A program made the position numbers and the translations under genes. Of a stretch of 64,000 nucleotides of DNA, positions 21,535 to 31,455 are shown piece after piece (the first letter of the stretch is position 1; each line of letters starts with the position of its first letter). The stretch covers positions 122,599 to 186,598 of the forward strand of contig NZ_JASHIZ010000006.1 in NCBI RefSeq assembly GCF_030733425.1, written 5' to 3'. Source of the DNA: Roseovarius sp. MMSF_3350. Its GTDB lineage: Bacteria > Pseudomonadota > Alphaproteobacteria > Rhodobacterales > Rhodobacteraceae. The notes beneath the pieces are model-generated. The model had not been told where the DNA came from and did not search any database. It saw only the letters and a list, made by a program, of their open reading frames with translations.

Positions 21535-21565
21535 TGGATCTTCCTCCTTTGCGTTATGTCGCCTT

Positions 21566-21591
21566 AACATCAGCCGCCCGAGGTTAGTTCC
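21566..21591 (-). promoter_or_regulatory. Candidate EcfG promoter of the PRC-barrel gene
   Basis: Minus strand GGAAC (21591-21587), 17 nt, TGTT (21569-21566), ending 32 bp before the ATG at 21534. The first -10 base differs from CGTT. Confidence 0.55.
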
Positions 21592-21602
21592 CTGCTGAAT
21601 CG

Positions 21603-21637
21603 AAAATGCCGGAGGGCGATTTGCGGGGCGGCATTTT
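21603..21637. promoter_or_regulatory. Inverted repeat in the PRC-barrel/DUF305 spacer
   Basis: AAAATGCCG and CGGCATTTT, perfect 9-bp arms with a 17-nt centre, just upstream of the candidate EcfG promoter. This could be an operator for a dimeric regulator or an RNA hairpin. The 337-bp divergent spacer (21535-21871) holds no gene. Confidence 0.35.
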
Positions 21638-21871
21638 ATTGCCGACACCGGCGGTGTGCGATGGCCCTTTGTTTCAGGGCGAAACCGTCCCAAATGTCGT
21701 GATTATCGCTTTTTGGCCAGTGACCTGTCCTGTTTCGCCCAGCGTTTGATACTGGAGCGCCTTTGGTGCACCCGGCTCTCAAGACAGACGACCTCCTACA
21801 CGGTGCGGCAGGCTTCTTCAGGAACACATCCGCCCCGCGCCCGCGTTGAGTCACGTAAGATTGGAGCAACC

Positions 21872-22693
21872 ATGACATATACTCGTTTCGCCCTGATGAT
21901 CCTGACCTCCACCGTAGTGATGTTCGTACTGATGTACCTGAACACATATGCTTTCGAGCATGTCTTCTTCAGTGAAACACGCCTGTACATGGCGATTCTC
22001 ATGGGGGCGACCATGGCCTTCGTGATGATGGGTTTCATGGCCTCCATGTATCCCAGCCGCGCCCTCAACATCGGCATCCTGGCAGGCAGCATCGCGGTAT
22101 TCGGCCTCTCGCTCTGGCTGGTCCGCAGCCAGACCACGGTGAGTGGCGAAAGCTACATGCGGGCGATGATCCCCCATCACTCCATCGCCATCATGACCTC
22201 GGAGCGGGCCGGAATAGAAGACGCCCGCGTTGCCAAGCTCGCGCAGGCCATTTCTGGCGCCCAGAAACAGGAGATTGCCGAAATGCGCGCCCTGATCGAC
22301 GATCTTGAAGCGGGCGAGGTCGTGCGAGAGGTCTACGAAGATCCGGCGCCAGAGCGCGGCACGCTCTCGGACGCGCTGAATACGACCCTGCTGGCCGAAT
22401 TCGATCTCGCCCCGCTCTCCGGCGAGGCTGTTACCGCCGGTCAACCCTGCTCCTTTCGCCGCACCCGCACCGAAGAACCAATCCTGGTGGCCAATGAGGA
22501 GGGGAGCGAGGCAACGGTGCTGTTGAACGGCGTCATCCTGTCCCTGGATGGCGGCCAAGGGGGCGCGAACTTCGCCACCGAGGGGCTCGAGATTGCCATC
22601 GATTCGGTGGACGCATGGCGCTTTGACGATCGGCTGACCTTCACCCTCGACCCGGGGCCGAGGGTCGCATACGGCGGTTTCTGGTCCTGCTGA
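21872..22693 (+). CDS. Membrane-anchored DUF305 protein with extra C-terminal domain
   Basis: 273 residues. Three N-terminal membrane helices (FALMILTSTVVMFVLMYLNT; LYMAILMGATMAFVMMGFMA; IGILAGSIAVFGLSLWLV) precede a DUF305 region with the signature YMRAMIPHHSIAIMTSERAG and QKQEIAEMRALIDDL, whose His and Met residues suggest metal (copper) handling. The last 100 residues (from PAPERGTLSDALNTT) are an additional beta-rich domain ending in WSC that I do not recognise. ATG at 21872 with GGAG site. A GGAAC-N18-CGTT element at 21821-21847 is a weak EcfG candidate because of its long spacer. Confidence 0.75.
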   Translation: MTYTRFALMILTSTVVMFVLMYLNTYAFEHVFFSETRLYMAILMGATMAFVMMGFMASMYPSRALNIGILAGSIAVFGLSLWLVRSQTTVSGESYMRAMIPHHSIAIMTSERAGIEDARVAKLAQAISGAQKQEIAEMRALIDDLEAGEVVREVYEDPAPERGTLSDALNTTLLAEFDLAPLSGEAVTAGQPCSFRRTRTEEPILVANEEGSEATVLLNGVILSLDGGQGGANFATEGLEIAIDSVDAWRFDDRLTFTLDPGPRVAYGGFWSC

Positions 22694-22775
22694 ATGTGAT
22701 CGGGGTCCTGGTTCGAACCTTTGGCAAAACCGGCGGCTCGGCGACCGGGCTGTGTTCAAACGTGGATCCGGGGAC

Positions 22776-23720
22776 TCAATTCCTGGTGACGGCGTCGCTT
22801 TCGCTCAGCGAAAGTTGCGCGAGGCCTGTCAGCGCGGCCTCGTCGTCCTCGACAAGCCGTATGGCCGGAATCCAGTCTTCGCCCAATACGCTTGGACCGC
22901 GCAGCGCGCGCAGTTCCTCGACGGTGAAAGAAGCGCGCAGCGCCGAGCGCGCGACGCTCCCGGCAAAGTAGATGCCGCCCGTGGGAAGAAAGCAGGAGGT
23001 GAGATGACGGACCAGACGCGCAAGGCAGGCCCCGTAAAGACGCTCGAACCGGGAGGTGGCCTTTGCCTCCTCGGACATCAGGCGGTTGGCTGCATTCGGA
23101 TCGGTGACGTCGATCCCCGAGGTGGCGCGGAAGAGCGCGAGAAAACCGCTGCCGGAAAAAATGTCCTCGAACACCCTCGCCTGTACGCCGAAGGGCGCGA
23201 CGAGGGCCGCGATGTCCGAAGGCAATGAGGCATGTCCGGTTTCACTGCTCAAGGTGACGGAGGCGCCGGTGGAGAGCCTTAGCGCCGGACACACGTTGAA
23301 TCCGGTTCCGATGCCGACCACGAGGGATTGCGGCCCGTCCTCCCGGCCGTGGTAGATGGTGGCGGAATGCGCCGCGATCTGGGGCAGGGACAGGCCCAGC
23401 GCCTCGAGATCGTTGACAAGGCCGACACGGCGAAAGCCCAAAGCGTCGCGCAGCGTGCGCGGCAGGATGGTCCAGTCGCGGTTGGTCAGCCGGATCGCGT
23501 CGCCGGACTTGGGCCCGGCTGCGGCAAGGGCGGCATCGTGAGGGATATCTTGCCGGTCCCCGCAATAGGCTTTCAGCAGGGCCTCCAGGGACGAGAAATC
23601 AGCGTTACGATAAGTGCGGACTGTGTCGGCGCGCACCGAGCCATTGGCGGCGAGGCCGATACGGGCGTTGGTGCCGCCGATATCCGCAACCAGGCGCTCA
23701 GGTTCCAATCGAACTTTCAA
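22776..23720 (-). CDS. glk: Glucokinase
   Basis: 314-residue hexokinase-fold glucokinase of the E. coli Glk type (not ROK). ATP motif VADIGGTNARIGLA, catalytic Asp in LVNDLEALGLSLP, GIGTGFNVCP, and the glucose-binding acidic/histidine motif SSETGHASLP. It makes glucose 6-phosphate, a precursor of trehalose through OtsA and the product route of trehalose or glucan breakdown. The start is uncertain: TTG at 23720 (inside the otsA 3' end, overlap 23 bp) or TTG at 23708; no ATG fits. The overlap indicates translational coupling to otsA. Confidence 0.88.
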   Translation of the reverse strand: MKVRLEPERLVADIGGTNARIGLAANGSVRADTVRTYRNADFSSLEALLKAYCGDRQDIPHDAALAAAGPKSGDAIRLTNRDWTILPRTLRDALGFRRVGLVNDLEALGLSLPQIAAHSATIYHGREDGPQSLVVGIGTGFNVCPALRLSTGASVTLSSETGHASLPSDIAALVAPFGVQARVFEDIFSGSGFLALFRATSGIDVTDPNAANRLMSEEAKATSRFERLYGACLARLVRHLTSCFLPTGGIYFAGSVARSALRASFTVEELRALRGPSVLGEDWIPAIRLVEDDEAALTGLAQLSLSESDAVTRN

Positions 23721-25128
23721 CTCCCGTTGTGTCCGCGATGCTTTCGCGGCGTTTTTGCGTTGAGCGCGCGGACATGGTTATCGTGCCCGGGCAGCGCGCC
23801 AGTGCCTGCAGGAACTGCGACGTCCAGAGGGATATGTCGGAGTTCTCTACCGCGCGAAGGCAGGACTGGTGACGCCGCTGCCGTTCCTCGAGGGGCATGT
23901 TCAGGGCGGCGTCGATCGCGGATGCCATTTCGCCGACATCGTAGGGGTTGACCAGCAGCGCCTCGGGCATGTCCTCGGCGGCGCCGGCGAAGCGCGACAG
24001 GATCAGTACGCCCGGATCCTCCGGCTTTTGCGCCGCGACGAATTCCTTGGCGACAAGGTTCATGCCGTCGGCAAGGGAGGTCACGAGACACGCGCTGGCC
24101 TGGCGGTGCAGCATCGCGAGGCGGCCCCGATCAATGGAGCGGTGGATGTAGCGAATCGGGGTCCAGTCAAGCTGGGCATAGCGCCCGTTGATGCGGCCCG
24201 ACAGCTCTTCGAGTTCCTCGGTGATCTGGCGGTAGGCCTCGACCACCTCGCGCGACGGCGGGGCGACCTGAAGCAGGCACGGGCGGCGGCCCTTGGCATG
24301 ATGTTCAAGATACTCGCCGAAGGCGCGAAAGCGGTTGGGCAACCCCTTGCTGTAGTCAAGGCGGTCGACGCCGATGACGAATTCCTCGGGCTGTTCCGAG
24401 CCGAAGGGCGCCGTGCCGTCGTCCGCGGCCATCTGGCGAAATTCGTCGACGGCGATGCCGATGGGAAAGGACCGCACGCGCACCAGGCGTTCTTCGAATT
24501 TGATGGAACCGTCCGCGAAAGGCTCTGCGCGCGGGTCGGCGCGGAACATCTCGAGGCAGCGGGCGGTATCGGCACGGGTTTGCAGCCCGACAAGATCGTA
24601 GGCGGCCAGCCACGCGGCGATCATCCCGGGATCAGGCAGGACCGACATGTCGCCCAGCGCGGGAAACGGAATGTGCAGGAAGTAGCCGATCTTGCAGGAC
24701 ACGCCGCGCGCGCGCAGGGCGTGTGCGATCGGAAGAAGGTGATAATCGTGCACCCAGATATCGTCATCGGGGCGCGCGACCTCTGCGATCATATCCGCCA
24801 GCCGTTCGTTGAGGGCGAGATATTGGTCGTAGAATTCCGGGCGCAGATCGACGAGGTCGCTTCGGCGATGACACAAGGGCCAGAGCACGGAGTTGGAGAA
24901 ACCGAGGTAATAGTTGCTGTAGTCCTCGGGACTCAAGCGGAAGGCGAGGCGCATGTAGGGATCGCTGCCAATCTCGAAAAGGCCCTCTTCGGGGCCGGGT
25001 TCTGGATGTGCGCCGATCCAGATGCCGCCGTTCTCCGCCAGCCCGTCATGAAGCGCGACAGCGAGACCGCCGGCCGTTGCACCGCCGGTGGGTATCCTGT
25101 TGGAAACGACAATCAATCTTCCGGGCAT
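23698..25128 (-). CDS. otsA: Trehalose-6-phosphate synthase
   Basis: 476-residue GT20 enzyme that joins UDP-glucose and glucose 6-phosphate. Visible motifs: N-terminal SNRIPTGGATAGGLAVAL (glucose 6-phosphate/UDP region), IWVHDYHLLPIAHALRA, GYFLHIPFPALGDMSVLPD, VIGVDRLDYSKGLPNRFRAF, and the nucleotide-sugar site LVTSLADGMNLVAKEFVAAQ. It ends by overlapping glk. It belongs to an otsB-GH15-otsA-glk gene run. The 96-bp gap before otsA contains an EcfG-like promoter, so otsA-glk can probably be expressed on its own. It produces the osmoprotectant trehalose together with OtsB. Confidence 0.96.
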   Translation of the reverse strand: MPGRLIVVSNRIPTGGATAGGLAVALHDGLAENGGIWIGAHPEPGPEEGLFEIGSDPYMRLAFRLSPEDYSNYYLGFSNSVLWPLCHRRSDLVDLRPEFYDQYLALNERLADMIAEVARPDDDIWVHDYHLLPIAHALRARGVSCKIGYFLHIPFPALGDMSVLPDPGMIAAWLAAYDLVGLQTRADTARCLEMFRADPRAEPFADGSIKFEERLVRVRSFPIGIAVDEFRQMAADDGTAPFGSEQPEEFVIGVDRLDYSKGLPNRFRAFGEYLEHHAKGRRPCLLQVAPPSREVVEAYRQITEELEELSGRINGRYAQLDWTPIRYIHRSIDRGRLAMLHRQASACLVTSLADGMNLVAKEFVAAQKPEDPGVLILSRFAGAAEDMPEALLVNPYDVGEMASAIDAALNMPLEERQRRHQSCLRAVENSDISLWTSQFLQALARCPGTITMSARSTQKRRESIADTTGVESSIGT

Positions 25129-25177
25129 TACGCACGCGCTTTTCTGGCTGTTCGTTGGTTCGAAGCGACGTGGAAAT

Positions 25178-25202
25178 AACTTTACTCGCGCGAGATCGTT
25201 CC
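25178..25202 (-). promoter_or_regulatory. Candidate EcfG promoter of otsA-glk
   Basis: Minus strand GGAAC (25202-25198), 16 nt, AGTT (25181-25178), 50 bp before the otsA ATG and inside the gene run. The first -10 base differs from consensus. Confidence 0.45.
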
Positions 25203-25224
25203 TCGGAAACGGGCGCGGTCGCGT

Positions 25225-27000
25225 TCAAAGTTGGCTTTCCCAGGATTGAGAGAGTCGCATGGCGCCGTTGACGATCCCGACCATGGAATAGGTCTGGGGA
25301 AAGTTGCCCCATCCCAGACCTGTGTCAAAGGCGGTATCCTCGGACATGAGGCCCAGCCCGTTCCGGGCGCGAAGCAATTCTTCGAAATACTCGCGTGCCT
25401 CTTCCTTGCGCCCGATCCGGGCCAGCGCGTCCACCCGCCAGAAGGCGCAGACGTTGAAACCAACCTCGGGAACGCCGAAATCGTCGGCCTCCTCATAACG
25501 CAGCATGAACGGACCGCGCCCGAGCGAGCGCGAAAGCGCCTCGACGGTGAGCTTGAAGCGCTCGTCCGAGGGCGGCAGGAAATTCACCTCGCCCATCAAA
25601 AGGACACTGGCATCCAGGGTTTCGCCACCGAAGCTTTCGACGAAGGTCTGGCGTTTGTCGGACCAGGCCTCGGCGAGGATTCTTTCGCGGATCCGGTGCG
25701 CCCGATCGCTCCAGAAACGTGCCCGGTCGGCGATACCCAGATGCGCGGCGATGCGGGCCAGCCGGTCACAGGCGGCCCAGCACATCAGGGAAGAGGACGT
25801 GTGGATGCGGGAGCGTGTGCGCAGTTCCCATATCCCGGCATCGGGTTCGGCGTGCAGCCGCCAGGCCTGCTCTCCCAGCGGTTCCAGCATTTCGAAGGCG
25901 TGCCGACCCACATCCATCCGCAAGCGCTGATCGAAAAAGGCAGGAGCGGCGCCAAGTATGACATTGCCGTAGGTGTCGTGCTGGAAATGCTCGTGCGCCT
26001 GGTTGCCGATGCGCACCGGGCCCATGCCCCGGAAGCCGGACAGATGATCGGACTGCCACTCTGTCAGCTCCGTCTCCAATCCGATGCCGAGAACGGGCTG
26101 GATGTGGCCGCCCTTGGCGTCCGACACCACGTTCATCAGCCATTTGAAATAGTTCTCGAGCGTGCGCGTCGCGGCGAGCGAATTGAGCGCACGGACCGTG
26201 AAGAAGGCGTCGCGCACCCAGCAGAACCGGTAATCCCAGTTTCGGCCGCTATGCGGCGCCTCGGGAAGCGAAGTGGTCATCGCGGCGACGATTCCGCCGG
26301 TCTGTTCGTAATTGCAGAGCTTCAGCGTGATGGCCGAGCGGATGACGGCATCCTGCCATTCGAACGGGACGGCGAGACGCTGTGACCATGTCTTCCAATA
26401 GGCGCGCGTTTTCTGGAAAAACTGATCTCCGGTCGCGCCGGCGGACTCGTTGAGCGTTTCGTCCGGTCCGAGGATAAAGGTGTAGGGGCGGTCCAGATGA
26501 ATCAGCTGTTCGCTTTGCACGTGATCGAGCGGGGCGTCGGAGGTCAGGCGGATGACCTCCTGCTCGCCCACGTAGCGGATGTGATTTGATCCTGACGAGA
26601 CGAAAGGTTTTCTCGCGCCGTATTCGAAACGGGGCCGGATCTTGATACGGACGCGCGGCCAGCCGTCGAGCGGGCGGATCTGGCGGACGAACATGCGGGG
26701 GCGGTAACGTCTGCCGAAGGCTTCGAAACGGGGGCAGAAATCGAGTATCTCGACCGCGCCGCCGCTGCCGCGCAGCACGGTGCGCAGGATCGCGGTGTTG
26801 GGCAGATAGGCCTGCTCGGCCTCGGCCAGTTCTTCCATCTCGATCTTGAAGGCGCCGTCATCGGGGTTGTCAGGACCATGCCCCAGAAGGGCGTGAAAGA
26901 CGGGGTCGCCATCGAACCGGGGCAGGCAGAACCAGTTCAGGCTGCCATGCGGGTCGATCAGCCCGGCGACGGAGCAGTTTCCGACAAGTCCGAGATCCAT
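25225..27000 (-). CDS. Glycoside hydrolase family 15 protein (glucoamylase/trehalase type)
   Basis: 591 residues with the trehalase-like N-domain DLGLVGNCSVAGLIDPHGSLNWFC (quoted in part as DLGLVGNCSVAGLIDP) and an (alpha/alpha)6 catalytic barrel: NWDYRFCWVRDAFF, GHIQPVLGIG, and the C-terminal acidic run LGLMSEDTAFDTGLGWGN with NFPQTYSMVGIVNGA. There is no signal peptide, so it acts in the cytoplasm. GH15 includes glucoamylases, glucodextranases and bacterial trehalases. Its position between otsB and otsA favours trehalose or related alpha-glucoside hydrolysis (inference). The ATG overlaps the otsB stop (ATGA). Confidence 0.9.
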   Translation of the reverse strand: MDLGLVGNCSVAGLIDPHGSLNWFCLPRFDGDPVFHALLGHGPDNPDDGAFKIEMEELAEAEQAYLPNTAILRTVLRGSGGAVEILDFCPRFEAFGRRYRPRMFVRQIRPLDGWPRVRIKIRPRFEYGARKPFVSSGSNHIRYVGEQEVIRLTSDAPLDHVQSEQLIHLDRPYTFILGPDETLNESAGATGDQFFQKTRAYWKTWSQRLAVPFEWQDAVIRSAITLKLCNYEQTGGIVAAMTTSLPEAPHSGRNWDYRFCWVRDAFFTVRALNSLAATRTLENYFKWLMNVVSDAKGGHIQPVLGIGLETELTEWQSDHLSGFRGMGPVRIGNQAHEHFQHDTYGNVILGAAPAFFDQRLRMDVGRHAFEMLEPLGEQAWRLHAEPDAGIWELRTRSRIHTSSSLMCWAACDRLARIAAHLGIADRARFWSDRAHRIRERILAEAWSDKRQTFVESFGGETLDASVLLMGEVNFLPPSDERFKLTVEALSRSLGRGPFMLRYEEADDFGVPEVGFNVCAFWRVDALARIGRKEEAREYFEELLRARNGLGLMSEDTAFDTGLGWGNFPQTYSMVGIVNGAMRLSQSWESQL

Positions 27001-27785
27001 CAGCCGGCCTCCGTTTCTTGCTCGAGGCTGTGTTCGAGCCAGTCGACGAAATCGGTGCGCGTGGCGAAAACGTGCTCTGCCGCCGTTTCCGCCAACGTGC
27101 GGGTCGCGATCCGCAAGCCGACACCGCCCAGAGACCGGGCCGCGCGAAACGTGTCTTCGTCTGTCGTGTCATCCCCGACCGAGACCGGGATCCGGCCCTG
27201 AAAGGCACCATGCTCCATCAGACGCAGCAGGGCCGTGCCCTTGTCGACGTCGCGCAAGGTCAGTTCGCTGACCATGTTGCCATGCAGGGGCTTCAGGGCG
27301 CTGCTGGTTTCGGCCAGATCACTTACGAAGGCGGTCACTGCCTGCTGCATATCCGGCTTTTCGCGATAGTGCACGGCCACGGCCGCTGCCTTCTTTTCCA
27401 CGAGCAAACCGTATTTTTCGGCATAGCCTCGTACCGCATCGTGACACCGGGTCAGCTCCGCCTGTGCGTCCGGCCGAAGCAGGGGGCTGTCGTGGCCCTC
27501 GATCTCCGCGCCGTGGCTGCCGCTCAGGACGACCGGCATGTCCTTGAAGAAGCCGCGGATGTTGCTCAGGTCACGACCGGTCAGGATGGCCACGGCGCCG
27601 CCGGTGAGGTCACTCAATCGGTTCACCAGCCTGCGCTCACGGTCCGGAAGGCGGACGTCATCGGGGTGCTGCTCCAACGGGGCAAGGGTGCCGTCGAAAT
27701 CAAGGAAAGCCGCGCTCAGGCGCCAGTCTATGTCGGGCGGGTGTGCGCCGTCGCTGGCGTCGTGGAGTTCGGAAAGCTGTGTCAT
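27000..27785 (-). CDS. otsB: Trehalose-6-phosphate phosphatase
   Basis: 261-residue HAD-superfamily phosphatase. Motif I AFLDFDGTLAPLEQHPDD supplies the nucleophile and acid Asp pair. Motif II is in VAILTGRDLSNI, and motif IV is VSVGDDTTDEDTF. The cap domain contains GSHGAEIEG. It completes trehalose synthesis after OtsA. It is the first gene of the run otsB-GH15-otsA-glk and divergent from lamB across 188 bp. I found no good EcfG match reading towards otsB. Confidence 0.95.
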   Translation of the reverse strand: MTQLSELHDASDGAHPPDIDWRLSAAFLDFDGTLAPLEQHPDDVRLPDRERRLVNRLSDLTGGAVAILTGRDLSNIRGFFKDMPVVLSGSHGAEIEGHDSPLLRPDAQAELTRCHDAVRGYAEKYGLLVEKKAAAVAVHYREKPDMQQAVTAFVSDLAETSSALKPLHGNMVSELTLRDVDKGTALLRLMEHGAFQGRIPVSVGDDTTDEDTFRAARSLGGVGLRIATRTLAETAAEHVFATRTDFVDWLEHSLEQETEAG

Positions 27786-27787
27786 GA

Positions 27788-29182
<1,395 letters not shown>

Positions 29183-29287
29183 GCCGGGCGTTGGTGACCT
29201 GAACGAGCTAAAGGCCCGTCGCGCCGTTGCGAGGCCGCGCAGTGCTTTCAGGGGTCTACCGAGAACGGTCTCGCAGGAGGACCCTGT

Positions 29288-30427
29288 ATGAATTTCGATA
29301 TGAGCGATGTTTCTATCATGGTGTCGCTTGAACAATGGATCTCGGGCCTGCCCGAGGGTGTCAGTGCTGCGATAGTGCTGACCCTCGTCGCCTGCGCGGC
29401 GCTTTTGGTGCACGCGCTTTTGTACCGGGTTCTTCTGGCGCGGATCGAAAAGCGGTTCGACATGACGCGTTCGCTGCTGCGCCGGGCGCGCCGGCCGCTT
29501 CGCCCGGCCTTTGTCCTTGCGGCGCTGATCTTTGCGGTGCCACGCACGGATCTCAGCAATCGGGCGGAAAACACGCTGGAACATGCCGCGCTTGTTCTGC
29601 TGATCATCCTCATCGGCTGGATGCTGATCGTGCTGACCAACCATTTCGCCGATCGCTCGAGCCGGCGCTTCAACTTCAACGTCGATGACAATCTGACCGC
29701 GCGCAAGCATGTCACCCAGTTGCGGCTGCTGAAGCGCACCACGAACATCATCATTGCACTCGTCACGGCGGGGGCGGCGCTGCTGACCTTTGACGAGGTT
29801 CAGGAATACGGGGTCAGTCTATTTGCCTCGGCGGGCGCGGCCGGCCTGATCCTGGGCCTGGCGGCGCGCCCGGTCCTGACCAATCTGATCGCCGGTATCC
29901 AGATCGCGATTACCCAGCCGATCCGGCTGGAGGACGTCGTGATCGTCGAAGAGGAATGGGGCTGGGTCGAGGAAATCTTCGCCACGTTCGTCGTCGTTCG
30001 GATCTGGGACAGACGGCGCATGGTGGTGCCGCTGTCCTACTTCATCGAAAAGCCGTTCCAGAACTGGACGCGGGAGAGTGCGCAGGTGATCGGCGTGGTG
30101 ACCTGGGACCTCGATTACACGGTTCCGGTCAAGGAAATGCGCGACAAGCTGAGCGATTTTCTGGAAGAGAGCAAGCTGTGGGACCGCGATGTCGCCAACT
30201 TGCAGGTCGTCGAGACGGGTGGGGAGACAGTCAGGATCCGCGCCCTGATGACGGCGCGCACCTCGCCGATGGTGTGGGACCTGCGCTGCGAGGTGCGCGA
30301 GAAGATGCTTGAATGGCTGCGCGCGGCCTATCCCCAGTCGCTGCCGCGGATGCGCGGCGAATTGCACGTCGGCGGCGGGCCGCAATCAGAGCAGACGCCG
30401 GAGGTGTCCGCCGAGCGTTCATTCTGA
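29288..30427 (+). CDS. MscS-family mechanosensitive channel
   Basis: 379 residues with three or four N-terminal helices and the MscS pore/beta domain: ASAGAAGLILGLAARPVLTN (pore helix TM3), IAITQPIRLEDVVIVEEEWG, VVRIWDRRRMVVPLSYFIEK and PFQNWTR. The soluble alpha/beta end is complete. It releases solutes after hypo-osmotic shock. It lies 105 bp downstream of lamB and 44 bp before an SDR gene, and is probably in the same EcfG-driven transcript. The preceding AGGAGGA gives a strong start at ATG 29288. Confidence 0.92.
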   Translation: MNFDMSDVSIMVSLEQWISGLPEGVSAAIVLTLVACAALLVHALLYRVLLARIEKRFDMTRSLLRRARRPLRPAFVLAALIFAVPRTDLSNRAENTLEHAALVLLIILIGWMLIVLTNHFADRSSRRFNFNVDDNLTARKHVTQLRLLKRTTNIIIALVTAGAALLTFDEVQEYGVSLFASAGAAGLILGLAARPVLTNLIAGIQIAITQPIRLEDVVIVEEEWGWVEEIFATFVVVRIWDRRRMVVPLSYFIEKPFQNWTRESAQVIGVVTWDLDYTVPVKEMRDKLSDFLEESKLWDRDVANLQVVETGGETVRIRALMTARTSPMVWDLRCEVREKMLEWLRAAYPQSLPRMRGELHVGGGPQSEQTPEVSAERSF

Positions 30428-30471
30428 GCGCTGCGTATTTCATCACATCACAGCCCGAGAGGAATCTAGCA

Positions 30472-31455
30472 ATGGTCGACAAGGTCGCAATCGTAACCGG
30501 CGGAACCGCCGGAGTGGGCCGCGCGGTGGTCGCGCGACTGCTCGAGGATGGCTATCGTGTGGGCGTGATCGCGCGGGGTCAGGGGCGGCTTGACGCGCTG
30601 CGCAATGAGGCGCCCGAGGGACGCGTCGCCACCGTGGCCTGCGATGTGGCCGACGCCGATGCCATGATGGCCGCCGCAACGCGGCTCGCCACGGATCTCG
30701 GTCCGCCTGTGGCGTGGGTCAATTGCGCGATGCTGACGAGCTTTTCACCCTTTGCCGAAATGACGGCCGAAGAATTCGACCGCATCGTTGCGGCGACGTT
30801 CGGCGGACAGGTCAACGGAACACGCGCGGCGCTGTCGGTGATGGACAGCCATAGCGGCCAGCCGGTCATCGTGAACGTGGGATCGGGTTTGTCCTATCGC
30901 GCGGTGCCGCTCCAATCGGCCTACTGCGCCTCAAAGCACGCCATCAACGGGTTCACCTCGTCGTTGCGATCCGAGTTGATCCGCGCCGAGCATCCTGTGC
31001 GGTTGTCGCTGGTTCAACTGCCCGCGCTCAACACGCCGCAGTTCGACTGGGCCAGACACCGCTTGCCAAAGCAACCGCAACCGGCGCCACCGATCTATGA
31101 CCCCGACGTTGCGGCCAAGGCGGTCATGCGGGCGATCGAGTCGCGGCCGCGCGAATTGTTCGTCGGCCAATCCGTGCTGAAGCTGGTGCTGGGGGACATG
31201 GTCTTGCCGGACTGGCTGGACCGCAAGATGGCCGACAGCGGGACGCAACAGCAGAAATCCGAACGTGAGGCCACGGGCGACACGTTGGACGGCAATCTTT
31301 ATGACCCCGACCCGGACTATCCGGCAAATGCACGCGGCAGCTATGGTGAGAAGGCGAAAGACAAGGGCGTGATCCTGGATGCGGACCGGGTGCGCCTGGC
31401 CGTCTTCGCAGGACTGCCCGCAGTGACATTCCTGATCGGCCTGTTGTTAGGATAA
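30472..31455 (+). CDS. SDR oxidoreductase with C-terminal membrane anchor
   Basis: 327 residues. The Rossmann motif is VAIVTGGTAGVGRAVVARL, with DVADADAM, WVNCAM in place of the usual NNAG, catalytic Ser in VNVGSGLSYR and Tyr-x3-Lys in YCASKHAINGF. After the SDR core, about 60 polar residues lead to a terminal hydrophobic helix (FAGLPAVTFLIGLLLG), so the enzyme is likely tail-anchored in the inner membrane. Substrate unknown. ATG at 30472 with AGAGGA. The end overlaps the convergent GH13 gene by 9 bp. Confidence 0.85.
   Translation: MVDKVAIVTGGTAGVGRAVVARLLEDGYRVGVIARGQGRLDALRNEAPEGRVATVACDVADADAMMAAATRLATDLGPPVAWVNCAMLTSFSPFAEMTAEEFDRIVAATFGGQVNGTRAALSVMDSHSGQPVIVNVGSGLSYRAVPLQSAYCASKHAINGFTSSLRSELIRAEHPVRLSLVQLPALNTPQFDWARHRLPKQPQPAPPIYDPDVAAKAVMRAIESRPRELFVGQSVLKLVLGDMVLPDWLDRKMADSGTQQQKSEREATGDTLDGNLYDPDPDYPANARGSYGEKAKDKGVILDADRVRLAVFAGLPAVTFLIGLLLG

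Noticed and set aside
21821..21847. GGAAC-N18-CGTT upstream of the DUF305 gene as an EcfG promoter
   Set aside because: The 18-nt spacer is outside the usual 16-17; mentioned in the gene entry but not counted among the sites.
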